NCBI GenBank assembly: GCA_903928915.1
Contig: CAIYSL010000087.1
Location: 23,509 to 87,508, forward strand
Direction: 5' to 3'
Length of the DNA: 64,000 bases
DNA from: an uncultured Syntrophobacterales bacterium
GTDB taxonomy: Bacteria; Desulfobacterota; Syntrophia; Syntrophales; UBA5619
This document shows, piece after piece, positions 8,858-17,290 of this stretch (the first letter of the stretch is position 1; every line of letters starts with the position of its first letter). The position numbers were made by a program, and so were the translations under genes. The notes beneath the pieces are model-generated. The model saw only the letters and a program-made list of their open reading frames with translations, made no database searches and had not been told where the DNA came from.

Positions 8858-10558
8858 CTATCCCTTTCTCCGATCCAGGTAGCTTCGGTGGAGGAGATGG
8901 TGGCTCATTGCTCCCAAGGGTTGATCCAGAAGGTTCTTGTACAGGCTCTTGACCTGCTCATTGTCGTGGGAGAGGCGGCTCGCGGATTTCCGGTCCACCT
9001 CATAGAGCCTGTGGAGTCGCTTCTTTATGGCCTCTCTGTCCGTATCGTAGGGCTGACCGCCGCCGCCCACGCATCCTCCCGGGCAGGTCATCACCTCGAC
9101 GAAATGGAGGGGGGAGGTCTTCTGGGCAACCGAATGGAGGATGCTCTTAACCTCCCCGAGGCCGTTGACGACGGCGAAGTTCAGCTGCGTTCCGGCGACG
9201 TCCAGGGAAAACACCTTGACCTGGTCCAGCCCTCGCGCATCGCTTACCTTGGGGCCGCCCTTGAGTTCTTCACCGGTGATCAGCCTGTGTGCGGTCCGGA
9301 TGGCCGCCTCCATGACGCCGCCGGTGCCGCCGAAAATCCGGCCGGCGCCGGTCGCCTCGGCAAAGGGTACATCCAGAGGGGCCCGTGGGCCCTTGGGGGT
9401 GAACTGCATGCCGAAACGGCGCAGGAGCTGATCCACCTCGCGGGTGGTCAGGACGGCATCGATGTCCCCCAAGTCCTGGGCCTCGTATTTCTTGGCTGTG
9501 CAGGGCATGATCGAGACGGAGTAGATACGCCGCCCCTTGGTGTCAAACTGCTTCGGATAGCACTCCTTGATCAGGGCGCCCATCATCTGCTGGGGCGACT
9601 TGCAGGTGGACAGATAGGGGATCATCTCCGGCCTGTGCACCTCGACGTATCTGACCCAGCCCGGCGAGCAACTGGTGAACATGGGGAGCGCTCCTCCGTT
9701 CTTCACGCGATGAAGGAGTTCCGAGACCTCTTCCATGATGGTAAGGTCCGCCGTGAACGAGGTGTCGAAGACGGCCTCGAATCCGATCTGTCTGAGCGCC
9801 CCGGAAAGGGTTTCGAGCATTTCGGTTATGGAGGAGATCTCGGCCGCATCCATCAGTGTCGCCGGCACGGCGGGTGCCACCTGCGCGACAACCATGACGT
9901 CGGGGTCTGCCAGGGCCCGGATGACATCCTCTCCCTGGCTCTTCTCCGTGAGAGCGCCCGTGGGGCATGCCCGGATGCACTGGCCGCAGAAGATACAGCC
10001 GGAAACGTTGAGGCCCGTGTAGAAGGCCGGACTGATCCGGGTTTCGAAACCCCGGCCGGTAAAATCAATGGCCCCGACCCCCTGGACGCTGTGGCATACC
10101 GCAACGCAGCGTCCGCATAGGATGCACTTGTTCGGTTCCCGGATGACGGACGGCGAAGAGACGTCGAGGGGGTGCGATTTTTTCAGGCCCGCGTATCTCC
10201 TGCCCCGGATACCCAGGTCCGCGGCAAGCCGCGCGAGTTCGCAGTCGCCGCTGCGCGGACAGAAGAGACAGTCATCGGGGTGGCTGGCCAGGAGGAGCTC
10301 CACGATCGTGCGCCGCGCCCGCTGGATGCGGGGGGTGTGCGTCCGCACCACCATGCCGTCCCGCGCCGGGAGGGTGCAGCTGGTCTGGAGCCGTGGTGTG
10401 CCCTCCACTTCAACCATGCAGATACGGCAGGCGGCCTGGGGGGAGGGGGAGCCTGCAAAGGCACAGAGGTGCGGTATCGCGATGCCGGCCCGCAGAGCGG
10501 CCTGCAGGACCGTCTCGTCCGGTACCCATTCGATCTCTCTTTCATTGATGGTAATCAT
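8858..10558 (-). CDS. hydA: NAD(P)/ferredoxin-type [FeFe]-hydrogenase catalytic subunit HydA
   Basis: 566 aa. Start chosen at ATG 10558 because the ferredoxin-like domain begins there (MITINEREIEW). N-terminal [2Fe-2S] domain (Cys32, 44, 47, 61), His/Cys-ligated [4Fe-4S] (HPDDCLFC..GDC, residues 93-106), two [4Fe-4S] clusters (CILCGRCVAVC, CIFCGQCIRAC), then the H-cluster domain with FTSCSPGW (295-300), MPCTAKKYEA (351-360) and EVMTCPGGCVGGGG (488-501). The second Cys of the usual TSCCP motif is Ser298. Together with HydB and HydC it matches trimeric hydrogenases that couple H2 to NAD(H) and ferredoxin. No HydEFG maturases are in the window. Confidence 0.93.
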   Translation of the reverse strand: MITINEREIEWVPDETVLQAALRAGIAIPHLCAFAGSPSPQAACRICMVEVEGTPRLQTSCTLPARDGMVVRTHTPRIQRARRTIVELLLASHPDDCLFCPRSGDCELARLAADLGIRGRRYAGLKKSHPLDVSSPSVIREPNKCILCGRCVAVCHSVQGVGAIDFTGRGFETRISPAFYTGLNVSGCIFCGQCIRACPTGALTEKSQGEDVIRALADPDVMVVAQVAPAVPATLMDAAEISSITEMLETLSGALRQIGFEAVFDTSFTADLTIMEEVSELLHRVKNGGALPMFTSCSPGWVRYVEVHRPEMIPYLSTCKSPQQMMGALIKECYPKQFDTKGRRIYSVSIMPCTAKKYEAQDLGDIDAVLTTREVDQLLRRFGMQFTPKGPRAPLDVPFAEATGAGRIFGGTGGVMEAAIRTAHRLITGEELKGGPKVSDARGLDQVKVFSLDVAGTQLNFAVVNGLGEVKSILHSVAQKTSPLHFVEVMTCPGGCVGGGGQPYDTDREAIKKRLHRLYEVDRKSASRLSHDNEQVKSLYKNLLDQPLGAMSHHLLHRSYLDRRKG

Positions 10559-10607
10559 CGGGTTCTTCCTTTTCTCTGATGGTGTGGTCCAACCGGACGC
10601 ATCCGGA

Positions 10608-12644
10608 CTATGCCGACTCGGCGCAACCGAGGCCCTGCGCAGGCGCCTCCGGAACGGCCTCGAAGATCGCCTTGCTCGGGCATGCTTCGGCGCAGGCGCC
10701 GCAGCCGATGCAGCGATCCTCAAGGATGTAGTGGGCCTGTTTTCGCTCGCCGATGATAGCGTTGCCCGGGCACTTCTTCTTGCAGACCGTACAGCCGATG
10801 CAGAGCGTCGTGTCGACGGAAAAGGTCTTGAGGCCCCGGCAGGCGCCCGCCGGGCAGCGGTTTTCCAGGATGTGGGCTTCGTACTCATCCCGGAAAAACC
10901 TGAGGGTGCTCAGCACCGGGTTGGCCGCGGTCTGGCCGAGGCCGCACAGGGAGGTTTCCCTGACCGTCTGGGCAAGCTCCTCGAGGTGGAGTATCCCCCG
11001 GAACCGCTCCAGCCGACGCAGTTCGTCTCCGACAGGCTTCTCGGTGAAACTGGCGAGGATCTCATGCATCCGGATGGTCCCTTCCCGGCAGGGGGTACAT
11101 TTGCCGCAGGATTCGTTCCGGATGAACTCCATGAAGAATTTGGCCACGTCGACCATGCAGGATCGCTCGTCCATGACCACCATGCCACCGGACCCCATGA
11201 TCGCTCCGAGCTGCTGAAGTGACAGGTAGTCCACGGCTACGTCCAGTCTTTCCTCGGGGATGCAGCCGCCGCTCGGTCCGCCGATCTGGACGGCTTTGAT
11301 CCGGTGTCCCGGAAGCGCCCCGCCGCCGATATCGTCGATGATCTCCCGAAGCGGGATGCCGATCGGCACCTCCACCAGGCCGGTGTTCCGGATCGCTCCG
11401 CTCAGGGCGAACACCTTAGTCCCCGCGCTCGACCCGGCCGAGAGCCCCTTGAACCAGTCCGCCCCGCCGGCCAGGATCAAGGGAACGTTGGCCAGGGTCT
11501 CCACGTTGTTGAGGACCGTGGGCTTCCCGTGCAGCCCGCTGACTGCGGGGTAGGGCGGCCGGGGCCGGGGCATCCCCCTGCCGCCCTCGATGCTGGCGAG
11601 GATCGCCGTCTCTTCCCCGCAGACGAAGGCCCCGGCACCCTGCTTGATGGTCACGTCGAAGGAAAAGAGGCTGTCGAGGATGTTGTGTCCCAGAAGGCCC
11701 GCGTGCCGGCACTGGTCTATCGCGTCCCGCAACCGGTCGAGGGCCAGTGGATACTCGGCCCGGCAGTAGATGTACCCTTTGGAGGCCCCGACGGCGTAAG
11801 CGGCGATCAGGAGCCCTTCGAGTACGCGGAAGGGGTCCCCCTCCAGGACCGCCCGGTCCATGAAGGCCCCGGGGTCGCCCTCATCGGCGTTGCAGATCAC
11901 GTACTTCTCGGCGCTGGCCGTGTCGAGGGCGACCCGCCACTTCTGGCCGGTCATAAAACCGGCGCCGCCCCTGCCGCGCAGGCCCGATGCCTGGACCACG
12001 TCGCAGACTTCGGCCGGCGTCATGGTGTGCAGCGCCCGGCTGGCGGCCCGAAAGGCCCCGGTTGCGAGCGCTGCGTCGAGCGAAGACGGATCGATGCGGC
12101 CGCAGTTTTCGAGGACCACCTTGTTCTGGCGCTTGAAAAACGGGATATCCGCCAGCAGCGGGACCTCGGCGAAGGTACCGTCGCCATCGTCCCACCGTCC
12201 CAGGAGGAAACGGTTTTTCAGGTTTTCCCGGAGAAAGACCTCCGCGAGAAGTTCGTCCACATTGTCGGGCGTCACATCGCAGTAGGACAGGCGGGGAGAA
12301 GTGCCGGTCAGGAGGTCGATGAACACCTCCCGCTGACAGTATCCCGCACAGCCGACTTCGATCAGGCCGGCGTCGATACGGTTGGTCCCGAAAAACGAGC
12401 GGATATGGTCCTTGATCCGAGACGCCCCGTTGGCCATCCCGCAAGTCCCGGCGCCGATGAACAGAACCGTCCCCTCTCCCCCCCGGCGGGCGACGGCAAG
12501 CCGACCGGCCCGCACTGTCCGGCACCTATCGTCGTCGTGGCAGAGGGGGCCTCGCGTCAGGCATTCGATGAGCTTGCGGCAGGGATTGGCCGCCGTATGC
12601 CAGCAGTGGCCGCAGCAGGGCGCTGCTAATTGTACCGGTTTCAT
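10608..12644 (-). CDS. hydB: Hydrogenase NADH/FMN subunit HydB (NuoF-like, with C-terminal ferredoxin domain)
   Basis: 678 aa. A Cys-rich N-terminus and thioredoxin-like [2Fe-2S] region (residues ~60-130) precede the NuoF core: FMN/NADH loop GLRGRGGAGF, CNADEGDPGAF, GAGAFVCGEETA, and the [4Fe-4S] site ESCGKCTPCREG. The C-terminus has two ferredoxin clusters (CIGCTVCKKKC and CIGCGACAEAC). This domain order is that of HydB in electron-bifurcating [FeFe]-hydrogenases and of HndC. It is the site of NAD(P) reduction. Its start overlaps the stop of hydC (ATGA) and hydA follows 49 nt downstream. Confidence 0.93.
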   Translation of the reverse strand: MKPVQLAAPCCGHCWHTAANPCRKLIECLTRGPLCHDDDRCRTVRAGRLAVARRGGEGTVLFIGAGTCGMANGASRIKDHIRSFFGTNRIDAGLIEVGCAGYCQREVFIDLLTGTSPRLSYCDVTPDNVDELLAEVFLRENLKNRFLLGRWDDGDGTFAEVPLLADIPFFKRQNKVVLENCGRIDPSSLDAALATGAFRAASRALHTMTPAEVCDVVQASGLRGRGGAGFMTGQKWRVALDTASAEKYVICNADEGDPGAFMDRAVLEGDPFRVLEGLLIAAYAVGASKGYIYCRAEYPLALDRLRDAIDQCRHAGLLGHNILDSLFSFDVTIKQGAGAFVCGEETAILASIEGGRGMPRPRPPYPAVSGLHGKPTVLNNVETLANVPLILAGGADWFKGLSAGSSAGTKVFALSGAIRNTGLVEVPIGIPLREIIDDIGGGALPGHRIKAVQIGGPSGGCIPEERLDVAVDYLSLQQLGAIMGSGGMVVMDERSCMVDVAKFFMEFIRNESCGKCTPCREGTIRMHEILASFTEKPVGDELRRLERFRGILHLEELAQTVRETSLCGLGQTAANPVLSTLRFFRDEYEAHILENRCPAGACRGLKTFSVDTTLCIGCTVCKKKCPGNAIIGERKQAHYILEDRCIGCGACAEACPSKAIFEAVPEAPAQGLGCAESA

Positions 12645-13099
12645 TCGTCACCCCCGATTTCATCGATCAGCGCGTCCAGTTTCTGGATGGTCAGGTGTCC
12701 GTGGAACTCCCCGTCCAGCTTGACGACCGGGGCGATGGAGCAGGCCCCCAGGCAGGCAACCGTAACGACGGTGAACTTCCCGTCGGGCGAGTTCCCGTCG
12801 CTTGTCAGCTTGAGGCGGCGCTTGAGGTGATCGGCGATGGAGAGGCTGCCCTTCACATGGCACGCCGTACCGCGGCAGACCTGAATGACGTGCTCGCCGA
12901 GCGGGGCGAACCGAAACTGCCGGTAAAAGGTCGCCACACCGTACACCCGGCTCACCGGGACGCCGATCGCGGCCGATATCTCTTCCATCGATCCGTCGGA
13001 GAGGTAGCCGCTTTCGGCCTGTACCTCCTGGAGGACCGGGATGAGGCTGTCCATGGTGAGCGGTCCGTGGCCGGTGACGACTTCTGCAACGCTGCGCAT
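12641..13099 (-). CDS. hydC: Hydrogenase [2Fe-2S] subunit HydC (NuoE-like)
   Basis: 152 aa, the usual length for NuoE/HydC. The N-terminal helical part (LIPVLQEVQAESGYL, GVATFYRQF) and the thioredoxin-like domain with the four cluster ligands (CRGTAC near residue 82 and CLGAC near residue 120) are intact. It is the first structural gene of the hydrogenase set and links HydB to the complex. It starts 22 nt after the response-regulator gene and overlaps hydB by 4 bases. Confidence 0.94.
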   Translation of the reverse strand: MRSVAEVVTGHGPLTMDSLIPVLQEVQAESGYLSDGSMEEISAAIGVPVSRVYGVATFYRQFRFAPLGEHVIQVCRGTACHVKGSLSIADHLKRRLKLTSDGNSPDGKFTVVTVACLGACSIAPVVKLDGEFHGHLTIQKLDALIDEIGGDE

Positions 13100-13121
13100 A
13101 GCGATTCCCCCCTCTCCGGTG

Positions 13122-13538
13122 TCAGTTCGCTGCTGCCGCTGCGGCCCCGCCGAGGATCCGGTCGATGGTCTTGGCCAGCTCCTTGAGGTCGATCGGCTTC
13201 TCGAGGTACACGTCGGCAGGCCACTCCTGCCCCATGATGAATTGGAAATTTTCCATCTTCTCGCTGAGGTGTTGGGTGAAACCCGATACGATGACGATCG
13301 GGACCCTCAGCCCGGCAGTATCCTGACGCAGCTCATAGGCGAGGTTGAACCCCTCGGCGTCGGTATCCATCATGACGTCGAGGACGATGAGGTCCGGTTT
13401 GCCCGCGCGGATCTTCCCCAGCCCCTCCGATCCATTGAAGGCCGTGTCCACCCTATATCCGCGTCCCTCCAGGAATGTCTTGGTGGAGTGAACGAAGTCC
13501 CTGTCGTCGTCGATGAGCAGAATGTTCCTGTGTTCCAT
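13122..13538 (-). CDS. Single-domain response regulator, first gene of the hydrogenase operon
   Basis: 138 aa receiver with DDDRD, phosphoacceptor Asp54 (IVLDVMM), Ser in IVSGFT and Lys in LEKPIDL, ending in an Ala-rich tail. Two ATGs compete: 13538 lies 9 nt from the AGGAG box and is preferred, 13544 only 3 nt away. It closely resembles the receiver at 6370-6774, so the operon begins and ends with receivers. It is directly downstream of a Rex-type operator and may modulate the kinase pathway encoded later in the operon. No output domain is visible. Confidence 0.88.
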   Translation of the reverse strand: MEHRNILLIDDDRDFVHSTKTFLEGRGYRVDTAFNGSEGLGKIRAGKPDLIVLDVMMDTDAEGFNLAYELRQDTAGLRVPIVIVSGFTQHLSEKMENFQFIMGQEWPADVYLEKPIDLKELAKTIDRILGGAAAAAAN

Positions 13539-13595
13539 AGCCATTGTCTCCTCTCTGGATTGTGATGTCGAGCCTCACTCCTCGTTTTGTTCATT

Positions 13596-13619
13596 TATAT
13601 ACAGTGAAATAATTCACAA
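13596..13619 (-). promoter_or_regulatory. Rex-type operator and -10 of the hydrogenase operon
   Basis: Bases 13602-13619 read CAGTGAAATAATTCACAA, matching the Rex consensus TTGTGAA-N4-TTCACAA at all defined positions except the first two. On the minus strand it is followed at once by TATATA (13596-13601), a good -10, about 52 nt upstream of the first gene. A bound Rex would cover the -35/-10 spacer, so NADH-responsive repression is expected. No good -35 hexamer is visible. Confidence 0.8.
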
Positions 13620-13639
13620 TTGCCGGCAAAAAAATTTGC

Positions 13640-14299
13640 TCAGATCTCGAACTCCAGCGCCGTCCCATACCTGTTTAAAAAGGAGAGCTTTTCCATCTTT
13701 GCGGAGAAATCCACGTTTTCCACGTTCATCCCTGCGACGGCGTGGATTTGCCGGGGGACGAAGTTAAGAATCGACCGGATGCCGGCCCTCCCGAGCCGGT
13801 CGACCAGGCTCTGGAGATTCTGCGCTCCGCAGGCAAGGATCGCCATGGCGACACCGAAGTCCGGCAGGACCGCCTCCAGGTCCTGGATGTGATGGCAGCG
13901 CCGGCCGGCAAAGACCCTCCCGATCTTTTCGGCATCGATGTCGAAAACCACCGCGATATGAAATCCCCGCTCCTCGAATCCCCGATAGAACAGCAGCGCA
14001 CGGCCGAGATTCCCGGCCCCGATCAGGGCCACGTTCTGGAGGGTATCGGTGCCGAAGAGGCGGCTTATCGTGAGGATCAGCTGGTAAACGGGGTATCCCT
14101 TGGAGATGTTGCCGAAGGAGCCGAAGGAGGCAAGGTCCCTTCTCAGCTGGGCCGGGCTGACGCGGACCAGCTCGGCGAGCTGGTGGGAGTAGACGTTTGC
14201 CACCCCGTCCCGATGCAGGTCTTCGAGGACCTTTCGGTAGAGGCTCATCCGTTCAACGGTCTGCAGCGATATCTTTTTCCCCGATTTTTCCCGTGCCAT
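13640..14299 (-). CDS. rex: Redox-sensing transcriptional repressor Rex
   Basis: 219 aa from ATG 14299; a TTG at 14320 is a possible longer start. N-terminal winged helix (residues ~10-75, with VSPAQLRRDLASFG as recognition region) and C-terminal Rossmann fold with GAGNLGRAL and the acidic FDID at the end of the second strand, which favours NAD(H). Rex proteins leave DNA when NADH/NAD+ rises. Operators of the Rex type occur in front of this gene and of the hydrogenase operon, which it immediately precedes on the same strand with 95 nt between. Confidence 0.93.
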   Translation of the reverse strand: MAREKSGKKISLQTVERMSLYRKVLEDLHRDGVANVYSHQLAELVRVSPAQLRRDLASFGSFGNISKGYPVYQLILTISRLFGTDTLQNVALIGAGNLGRALLFYRGFEERGFHIAVVFDIDAEKIGRVFAGRRCHHIQDLEAVLPDFGVAMAILACGAQNLQSLVDRLGRAGIRSILNFVPRQIHAVAGMNVENVDFSAKMEKLSFLNRYGTALEFEI

Positions 14300-14344
14300 C
14301 TCTTTCCCGCGTTCCTGCAAGGGGTAACGGATGCCGTCGATGCG

Positions 14345-14378
14345 CTGTGATTATATTCACAGTAACTCTGTATGTCAA
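14345..14378 (-). promoter_or_regulatory. Consensus sigma-70 promoter of rex with overlapping Rex operator
   Basis: On the minus strand TTGACA (14373-14378), a 17-nt spacer and TATAAT (14350-14355) form a perfect consensus promoter. The palindrome CTGTGATTATATTCACAG (14345-14362) lies over the -10 and fits the Rex TGTGA-N6-TCACA pattern. Autorepression by Rex is the straightforward reading. Confidence 0.88.
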
Positions 14379-14441
14379 GAAAAAAATGACGGGGTGGGTT
14401 CGCTGCCTCGGGGGGGCAGACAACCTGGGGGGCGGGACGGT

Positions 14442-15629
14442 TTATCCCCGCCGCGATAGGCCGGTCCGGTAGGTCGCGGCGGCGCTCTCGTAGACCTGCC
14501 GGAGAGGCACGCCGTGCGCGGCGGCGGCGCGTTTGCAGTCCTCGTACTCGGGGGAGGCCGTGATCGCCCTGCCCGCCCGCTCGCCGATCTTGATCCGGAC
14601 CTTCCCGAATTCCGTGACGACCTCCTCCCAGCGCCGCTCCAGGCAGATGCGCTCCCGGCGCGAGACCCGGACTCCCAGGGTGGACGTCTCGGCCAGGATC
14701 ACGCCGGCGATCTGCTCCGTGGCCGCCGGGTCGCAGAGCACCGACAGGAGGGTACCGGGTCTGCTCTTCTTCATCTGGATCGGGGTCAGGAATACGTCGA
14801 GGGCGCCGGCGGCGAACAGTTTCTCCATCGCGGTCTCGTAGAACTGGGGGTTGAGGTCGTCGATGTTGGTCTCGACGACGGTAACGGCAGCGGCGCTCTG
14901 CGGGGCGTCGGTCTCCTGGCCGATCATGACCCGCAGCGCGTTCGGGATCGTAAAGGCGCTCTTCCCGGCGCCGTAGCCGATCCTCTCGACGCGCATGGCG
15001 GGCAGGGGGCCGAACTCCGCGGCGATCTCACGGATGATCGCCGCGCCGGTCGGTGTTACCAGTTCTCCCTCCACGTCGAGCTTCCGCCAGGGGACGCCGC
15101 GGAGGAGCTCGGCGGTGGCCGGGGCGGGGAGCGGAAAGAGGCCGTGACTGCCTCGGGTGTACCCGTGGAAGGTCGGCAGCGGGCTGGCGACGACTTTCGG
15201 CCAGCCGAGCATTTCCAGGCAGAGGGCCGTACCGACGATGTCCACGATGGCATCGACGGCGCCCACCTCGTGGAAATGGACCTCTTCCGGAGTATGGCCG
15301 TGCACCCTGCCCTCTGCCTCGGCGAGTCTCCGGAAGATTCCCCCGGCCGTCCGCTTCACCGCTGCGGAGAGGTCAGTGCTGCAGATGATCTCCAGGATGT
15401 CCGCCAGACCGCGGTGGTGCGGGTGGTGCGCCGCGTCGACGATCACGCGGACATCCGTGGCCTCGATGTACCCGGCCTTCCTGCTGCCCACCTCGATCCG
15501 GTACCCGGCAACCCCGAGGCTGGCGAGCCCGTCCCGAAGCCGGTCCGGGTCCGCCCCGGCGCCGATCAGCGCCCCGAGCGTCATGTCGCCGCTGATCCCG
15601 GCGAAGCAGTCGAAGTACGCGATGGTCAT
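14442..15629 (-). CDS. larC: Nickel-pincer cofactor nickel insertase LarC
   Basis: 395 aa (DUF111 family). LarC inserts nickel into pyridinium-3,5-bisthiocarboxylate mononucleotide using CTP. Recognisable are the N-terminal FDCFAGISGDM, the His-rich stretch near residue 70 (AHHPHHRG), HFHEVGAVDAIVDI near 120 and ETNIDDLNPQ in the C-terminal half. Unlike Lactiplantibacillus, where larC needs a programmed frameshift, the frame here is uninterrupted. Its ATG overlaps the stop of larB. A lactate-racemase-type acceptor (LarA) is not in the window. Confidence 0.93.
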   Translation of the reverse strand: MTIAYFDCFAGISGDMTLGALIGAGADPDRLRDGLASLGVAGYRIEVGSRKAGYIEATDVRVIVDAAHHPHHRGLADILEIICSTDLSAAVKRTAGGIFRRLAEAEGRVHGHTPEEVHFHEVGAVDAIVDIVGTALCLEMLGWPKVVASPLPTFHGYTRGSHGLFPLPAPATAELLRGVPWRKLDVEGELVTPTGAAIIREIAAEFGPLPAMRVERIGYGAGKSAFTIPNALRVMIGQETDAPQSAAAVTVVETNIDDLNPQFYETAMEKLFAAGALDVFLTPIQMKKSRPGTLLSVLCDPAATEQIAGVILAETSTLGVRVSRRERICLERRWEEVVTEFGKVRIKIGERAGRAITASPEYEDCKRAAAAHGVPLRQVYESAAATYRTGLSRRG

Positions 15630-16390
15630 CGATTCACCAGGTGGGCGAAGTACCCCGCCCCGAAGCCGTTGTCGATGTTCATCACGGCGACGCCCGCGGC
15701 GCAGGAGTTGAGCATCGCCAGCAGCGCCGCCAGCCCGCCGAAGCTGGCGCCGTAGCCGACGCTGGTCGGCACGGCGATCACCGGACAGGAGACCATCCCC
15801 CCGACGACGCTCGGCAGCGCCCCCTCCATCCCCGCCACGACGACCAGGACGTTCGCCCCCATGATCCGCGCCTTCTGGTCGAGGAGGCGGTGCAAGCCGG
15901 CGACCCCGACGTCGTAGGCGCGCTCGACACGGCTTCCCATCGACTCCGCCGTGACCGCGGCCTCCTCGGCCACCGGGAGGTCTGCCGTCCCCGCGCAGAG
16001 GACCAGCACATACTTGCCCTTCCGGCCGGCCGCCCTGCGTGCGCGCTTCGCCGTCCGCTCGACGATCAGGATCCGGGCGGCGGCATGGTAGGTACAGCCG
16101 GCGACTGCGGCGGCGATGCGCTCCGCCACCTCGGGTGCGACCCGGGTTGCCAGGACCGTGGCGTGGTGCCCGGCAAGCCTCTTGACGATCTCGACGGACT
16201 GCTCGCAGGTCTTCCCCTGGCAGAAGACCACCTCGGGGAACCCGGTGCGGATGCCGCGGTGCAGGTCCAGTTTTGCAAAGCCGCAATCGTCGTAGGGGAG
16301 GCTCCGCAGCGCCAGGAGCGCTTCGTCCACCGACATCTCGCCCCCCTTCACCCGGGCGAGGAGCTTCTGTATCGCGCGGGAATCCATCAT
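15626..16390 (-). CDS. larB: Pyridinium-3,5-biscarboxylic acid mononucleotide synthase LarB
   Basis: 254 aa. LarB carboxylates nicotinic acid adenine dinucleotide and splits off AMP in the first step of nickel-pincer cofactor synthesis. The C-terminal part resembles PurE/AIR carboxylase: TADLPVAEEA, the acidic YDVGVAGLHRLL and the conserved VVAGMEGALPSVVGG, then PTSVGYGASFGG. The N-terminal ~90 residues hold GFPEVVFCQGKT, typical of LarB. It overlaps larE upstream and larC downstream by 4 bases each. Confidence 0.93.
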   Translation of the reverse strand: MMDSRAIQKLLARVKGGEMSVDEALLALRSLPYDDCGFAKLDLHRGIRTGFPEVVFCQGKTCEQSVEIVKRLAGHHATVLATRVAPEVAERIAAAVAGCTYHAAARILIVERTAKRARRAAGRKGKYVLVLCAGTADLPVAEEAAVTAESMGSRVERAYDVGVAGLHRLLDQKARIMGANVLVVVAGMEGALPSVVGGMVSCPVIAVPTSVGYGASFGGLAALLAMLNSCAAGVAVMNIDNGFGAGYFAHLVNR

Positions 16391-17211
16391 CCCCCCTTCT
16401 TCAGGTCGAGCACGGCGTTCATGCTCCCCGTCCGGTATCCGCTGAGGTCTGCCGTGACGTACAGGTAGCCGAGCTGCTTGAATTTTTCCGTCACCTGCCG
16501 CCGGATCTCAGGGGCGGTGAGACGCGGGATATCCGCCGGCTCCACCTCGATCCGTGCGATGTCGCCGTGGTGGCGGACCCGCACCTGCCGGAACCCCCGT
16601 TCCTTCAGGAAGCCCTCCGCCTCGTCGAGGCGGCGGAGGATGGCGGGGACGATCCGCGTGCCGTAGGGGATCCGCGAGGCGAGGCAGGCGTAGGAGGGTT
16701 TGTCCCAGGTGGGGAGCCCCAGCCGGCGCGAGGCCTCCCGGATCTCGGCCTTGGTGTATCCGACTTCCCGAAGCGGGCTTCGCACCCCGAGCGCCGCTGC
16801 CGCCCGACTACCCGGCCGGTAGTCCTCCAAGTCGTCGACGTTGGCGCCGTCGGCGACCCAGCGGAAGCCCCGTTCAGCGCCGATCGCGCTCAGCTTGCCG
16901 AACAGCTCCTTCTTGCAGAAGAAGCAGCGCTCCGGGGTGTTGACCGCGAAGGCTTCGTCCCTGAGTTCGTCGGTATCGATGCGGGTCACGGCGATCTTCA
17001 GCCGGCCCGCCGTTGCGAGCGCCTCGGCGACCTCTGCGTGCGGGTAGGTCTCCGAAGAGGCCAGGACGCAGAGCGCGCGTCCCGCCAGGACTTCCGCGGC
17101 GACGGCAGCGAGAAAGGTGCTGTCTACGCCCCCGGAATAGCCGATGACTATGCTCCCCATCTCCCTGAGGAGGAGGCGCAGCCGTGCGAGTTTTTCGTCG
17201 CCCTGTTCCAT
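16387..17211 (-). CDS. larE: ATP-dependent sulfur transferase LarE
   Basis: 274 aa. PP-loop SGGVDST (residues ~26-32) adenylates the cofactor carboxylates before sulfur insertion. Three cysteines are placed as in [4Fe-4S]-type LarE proteins: RCFFCKK (two Cys) and SYACLASR (the position of the sacrificial Cys in Lactiplantibacillus LarE). I therefore infer a cluster-dependent catalytic sulfur donor, not a single-turnover enzyme. First gene of larEBC; the promoter at 17244-17272 lies 33 nt upstream. Confidence 0.9.
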   Translation of the reverse strand: MEQGDEKLARLRLLLREMGSIVIGYSGGVDSTFLAAVAAEVLAGRALCVLASSETYPHAEVAEALATAGRLKIAVTRIDTDELRDEAFAVNTPERCFFCKKELFGKLSAIGAERGFRWVADGANVDDLEDYRPGSRAAAALGVRSPLREVGYTKAEIREASRRLGLPTWDKPSYACLASRIPYGTRIVPAILRRLDEAEGFLKERGFRQVRVRHHGDIARIEVEPADIPRLTAPEIRRQVTEKFKQLGYLYVTADLSGYRTGSMNAVLDLKKGG

Positions 17212-17243
17212 ACCGTCCCGTTCTGTGCGGTTTTCGACGGGGA

Positions 17244-17272
17244 AGTATGGGATAAACGGCGGCGCCTGTCAA
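17244..17272 (-). promoter_or_regulatory. Sigma-70 promoter of larEBC
   Basis: On the minus strand TTGACA (17267-17272), 17-nt spacer, CATACT (17244-17249). The expected transcription start is about 26 nt upstream of the larE ATG. Confidence 0.65.
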
Positions 17273-17290
17273 ACTGTTTCCGCTGGTGTC

